Assembly: GCA_003520455.1 (NCBI GenBank)
Contig: DOUV01000057.1
Coordinates: forward strand, 1 to 6,741
Length of the DNA stretch: 6,741 nucleotides
Direction of reading: 5' to 3'
Origin: Chloroflexota bacterium
GTDB taxonomy: Bacteria > Chloroflexota > Anaerolineae > Ardenticatenales > Ardenticatenaceae
Shown: positions 6,113 through 6,741 of the stretch, in pieces
How positions within the stretch are numbered: position 1 is the first letter of the stretch
How the letters are laid out: every line of letters starts with the position of its first letter
Made by a program: the position numbers and the translations under genes
Notes under the pieces: generated by a model
What the model was told of the DNA's origin: nothing
Databases searched by the model: none
The model's input: only the letters and a program-made list of their open reading frames with translations

Positions 6113-6741
6113 CTAATGCACGATCAGCTCGCGCGGGAAGTCGGTTATCGTCTCACAGCCATTCTCCGTCACCCGGATTGTTTCAGTGATGGCAAAGCAC
6201 GCCTCGGCATAGAAGTAGAGGGCTGAGATCAGGTGGAAGACCATGTTCGGTTCCAGCACTTGATTGTTTCCGGGCTTGAGGCTCATGATACCGCCCTCAT
6301 CCCAATGCGGAGGGAAGGCGATTCCCAACGCGTAGGCTGTACGGTGCAGAAAATGATCGCTATAGCCGGCACGGACTATCACCGACCGCTGAGCGTGGTC
6401 GGCCTCTGCCGCGGTGATTCCAGGCCGAATGCTGGCGATTGCAGCATCGGCCGCCTCCCGGATCACTCGCTCGATCTCTCGATACCGGGCGGGCGGCTTC
6501 CCAATTACGACCGACCGGGCAAATACGGCATGGTAGCGCTGCACCGCGGCCGGGATTTCAAGCAAGACTACATCCCCCCGCTCGATTCGCTTATGGCCCT
6601 CCCACGTGGTGTGAGCCAACCCCGAGCGGTACCCCGCCGCGATCATGGGCGGCATTCCAGGGTACTCGCTCCCGGCCCGAATCAGCGCCGAGTAGGTCGC
6701 CGCCGCGATATCGTCTTCGCTGTTGCCCTCGACCGCGGCCT
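6113..6741 (-). CDS. M24 'pita-bread' family hydrolase, C-terminal part, ectoine hydrolase (DoeA)/creatinase-like; 5' end outside window
   Basis: The frame stays open to the window edge, giving 208 visible residues; about half of a usual 390-400 residue protein. An internal ATG at 6653-6655 is not the true start, because homologous-looking sequence (EDDIAAATYSALIRAG) continues upstream of it. The fold signature is clear: LAHTTWEG with a conserved His (visible residue 53), GDVVLLE, then RSVVIGKPP, then YALGIAFPPHWDEG, LEPNMVFHL and ETIRVTENGCETIT. In metallopeptidase members five ligands (Asp, Asp, His, Glu, Glu) bind two metals. Here they align with Glu61, Val72, Tyr137, Ile171 and Glu186, so only the last is kept. 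That pattern, and the FPPHWDEG region, match the metal-independent ectoine hydrolase (DoeA/EutD) and creatinase side of the family rather than Xaa-Pro aminopeptidases. Likely cuts a non-peptide C-N bond; substrate unproven. Confidence 0.85.
   Translation of the reverse strand, partial: AAVEGNSEDDIAAATYSALIRAGSEYPGMPPMIAAGYRSGLAHTTWEGHKRIERGDVVLLEIPAAVQRYHAVFARSVVIGKPPARYREIERVIREAADAAIASIRPGITAAEADHAQRSVIVRAGYSDHFLHRTAYALGIAFPPHWDEGGIMSLKPGNNQVLEPNMVFHLISALYFYAEACFAITETIRVTENGCETITDFPRELIVH

Noticed and set aside
5680..6189. 169-residue open frame on the plus strand opposite E1 alpha
   Set aside because: It lies antisense to a well-conserved gene, has no family features and runs out of the gene at its end; it is explained by codon bias of the E1 alpha gene.
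6113..6655. Complete 180-residue M24 gene starting at the ATG 6655
   Set aside because: The frame remains open with family-like sequence up to the window edge, and 180 residues would be less than half of the family's length; it is a fragment cut by the window.

Overview
The window comes from a bacterium and every gene I can support lies on the minus strand, so transcription runs from high to low coordinates. The DNA is moderately GC-rich, with clear Shine-Dalgarno sites. Nothing fixes the taxon; I would only say a free-living, probably heterotrophic, bacterium.

Region 6741 to 2087 looks like one operon of five genes with gaps of only 5 to 27 bases. In order of transcription these are: (1) the C-terminal 208 residues of an M24 'pita-bread' hydrolase, cut by the window edge; (2) and (3) the alpha and beta E1 subunits of a thiamine diphosphate (TPP)-dependent 2-oxo acid or acetoin dehydrogenase, with no E2 or E3 gene beside them here; (4) a metal-dependent amidohydrolase of the dihydroorotase/hydantoinase/D-aminoacylase type; (5) a 203-residue protein I do not recognise. 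The operon promoter must lie outside the window, beyond 6741.

Region 2086 to 1371 holds a 215-base gap with a good sigma70-type promoter (exact TATAAT at 1933-1938) and a dyad upstream of it, followed by an Lrp/AsnC-family regulator. Region 1370 to 169 has a 173-base gap with a weaker promoter candidate overlapped by an imperfect palindrome, then a zinc-binding medium-chain dehydrogenase. Bases 1-168 hold no gene, only short inverted repeats.

Working model (inference): this is a catabolic locus for a nitrogen-containing, possibly cyclic or amide, compound. The M24 enzyme and the amidohydrolase would break C-N bonds, the E1 pair would oxidatively decarboxylate or cleave a 2-oxo acid or acetoin-like product, and the Lrp/AsnC protein would sense an amino-acid-like intermediate. 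The M24 fragment has lost four of the five canonical metal ligands and resembles the ectoine hydrolase (DoeA/EutD)/creatinase branch. Ectoine catabolism loci also carry an Lrp/AsnC regulator, but the other ectoine genes are not seen here, so the substrate is open.
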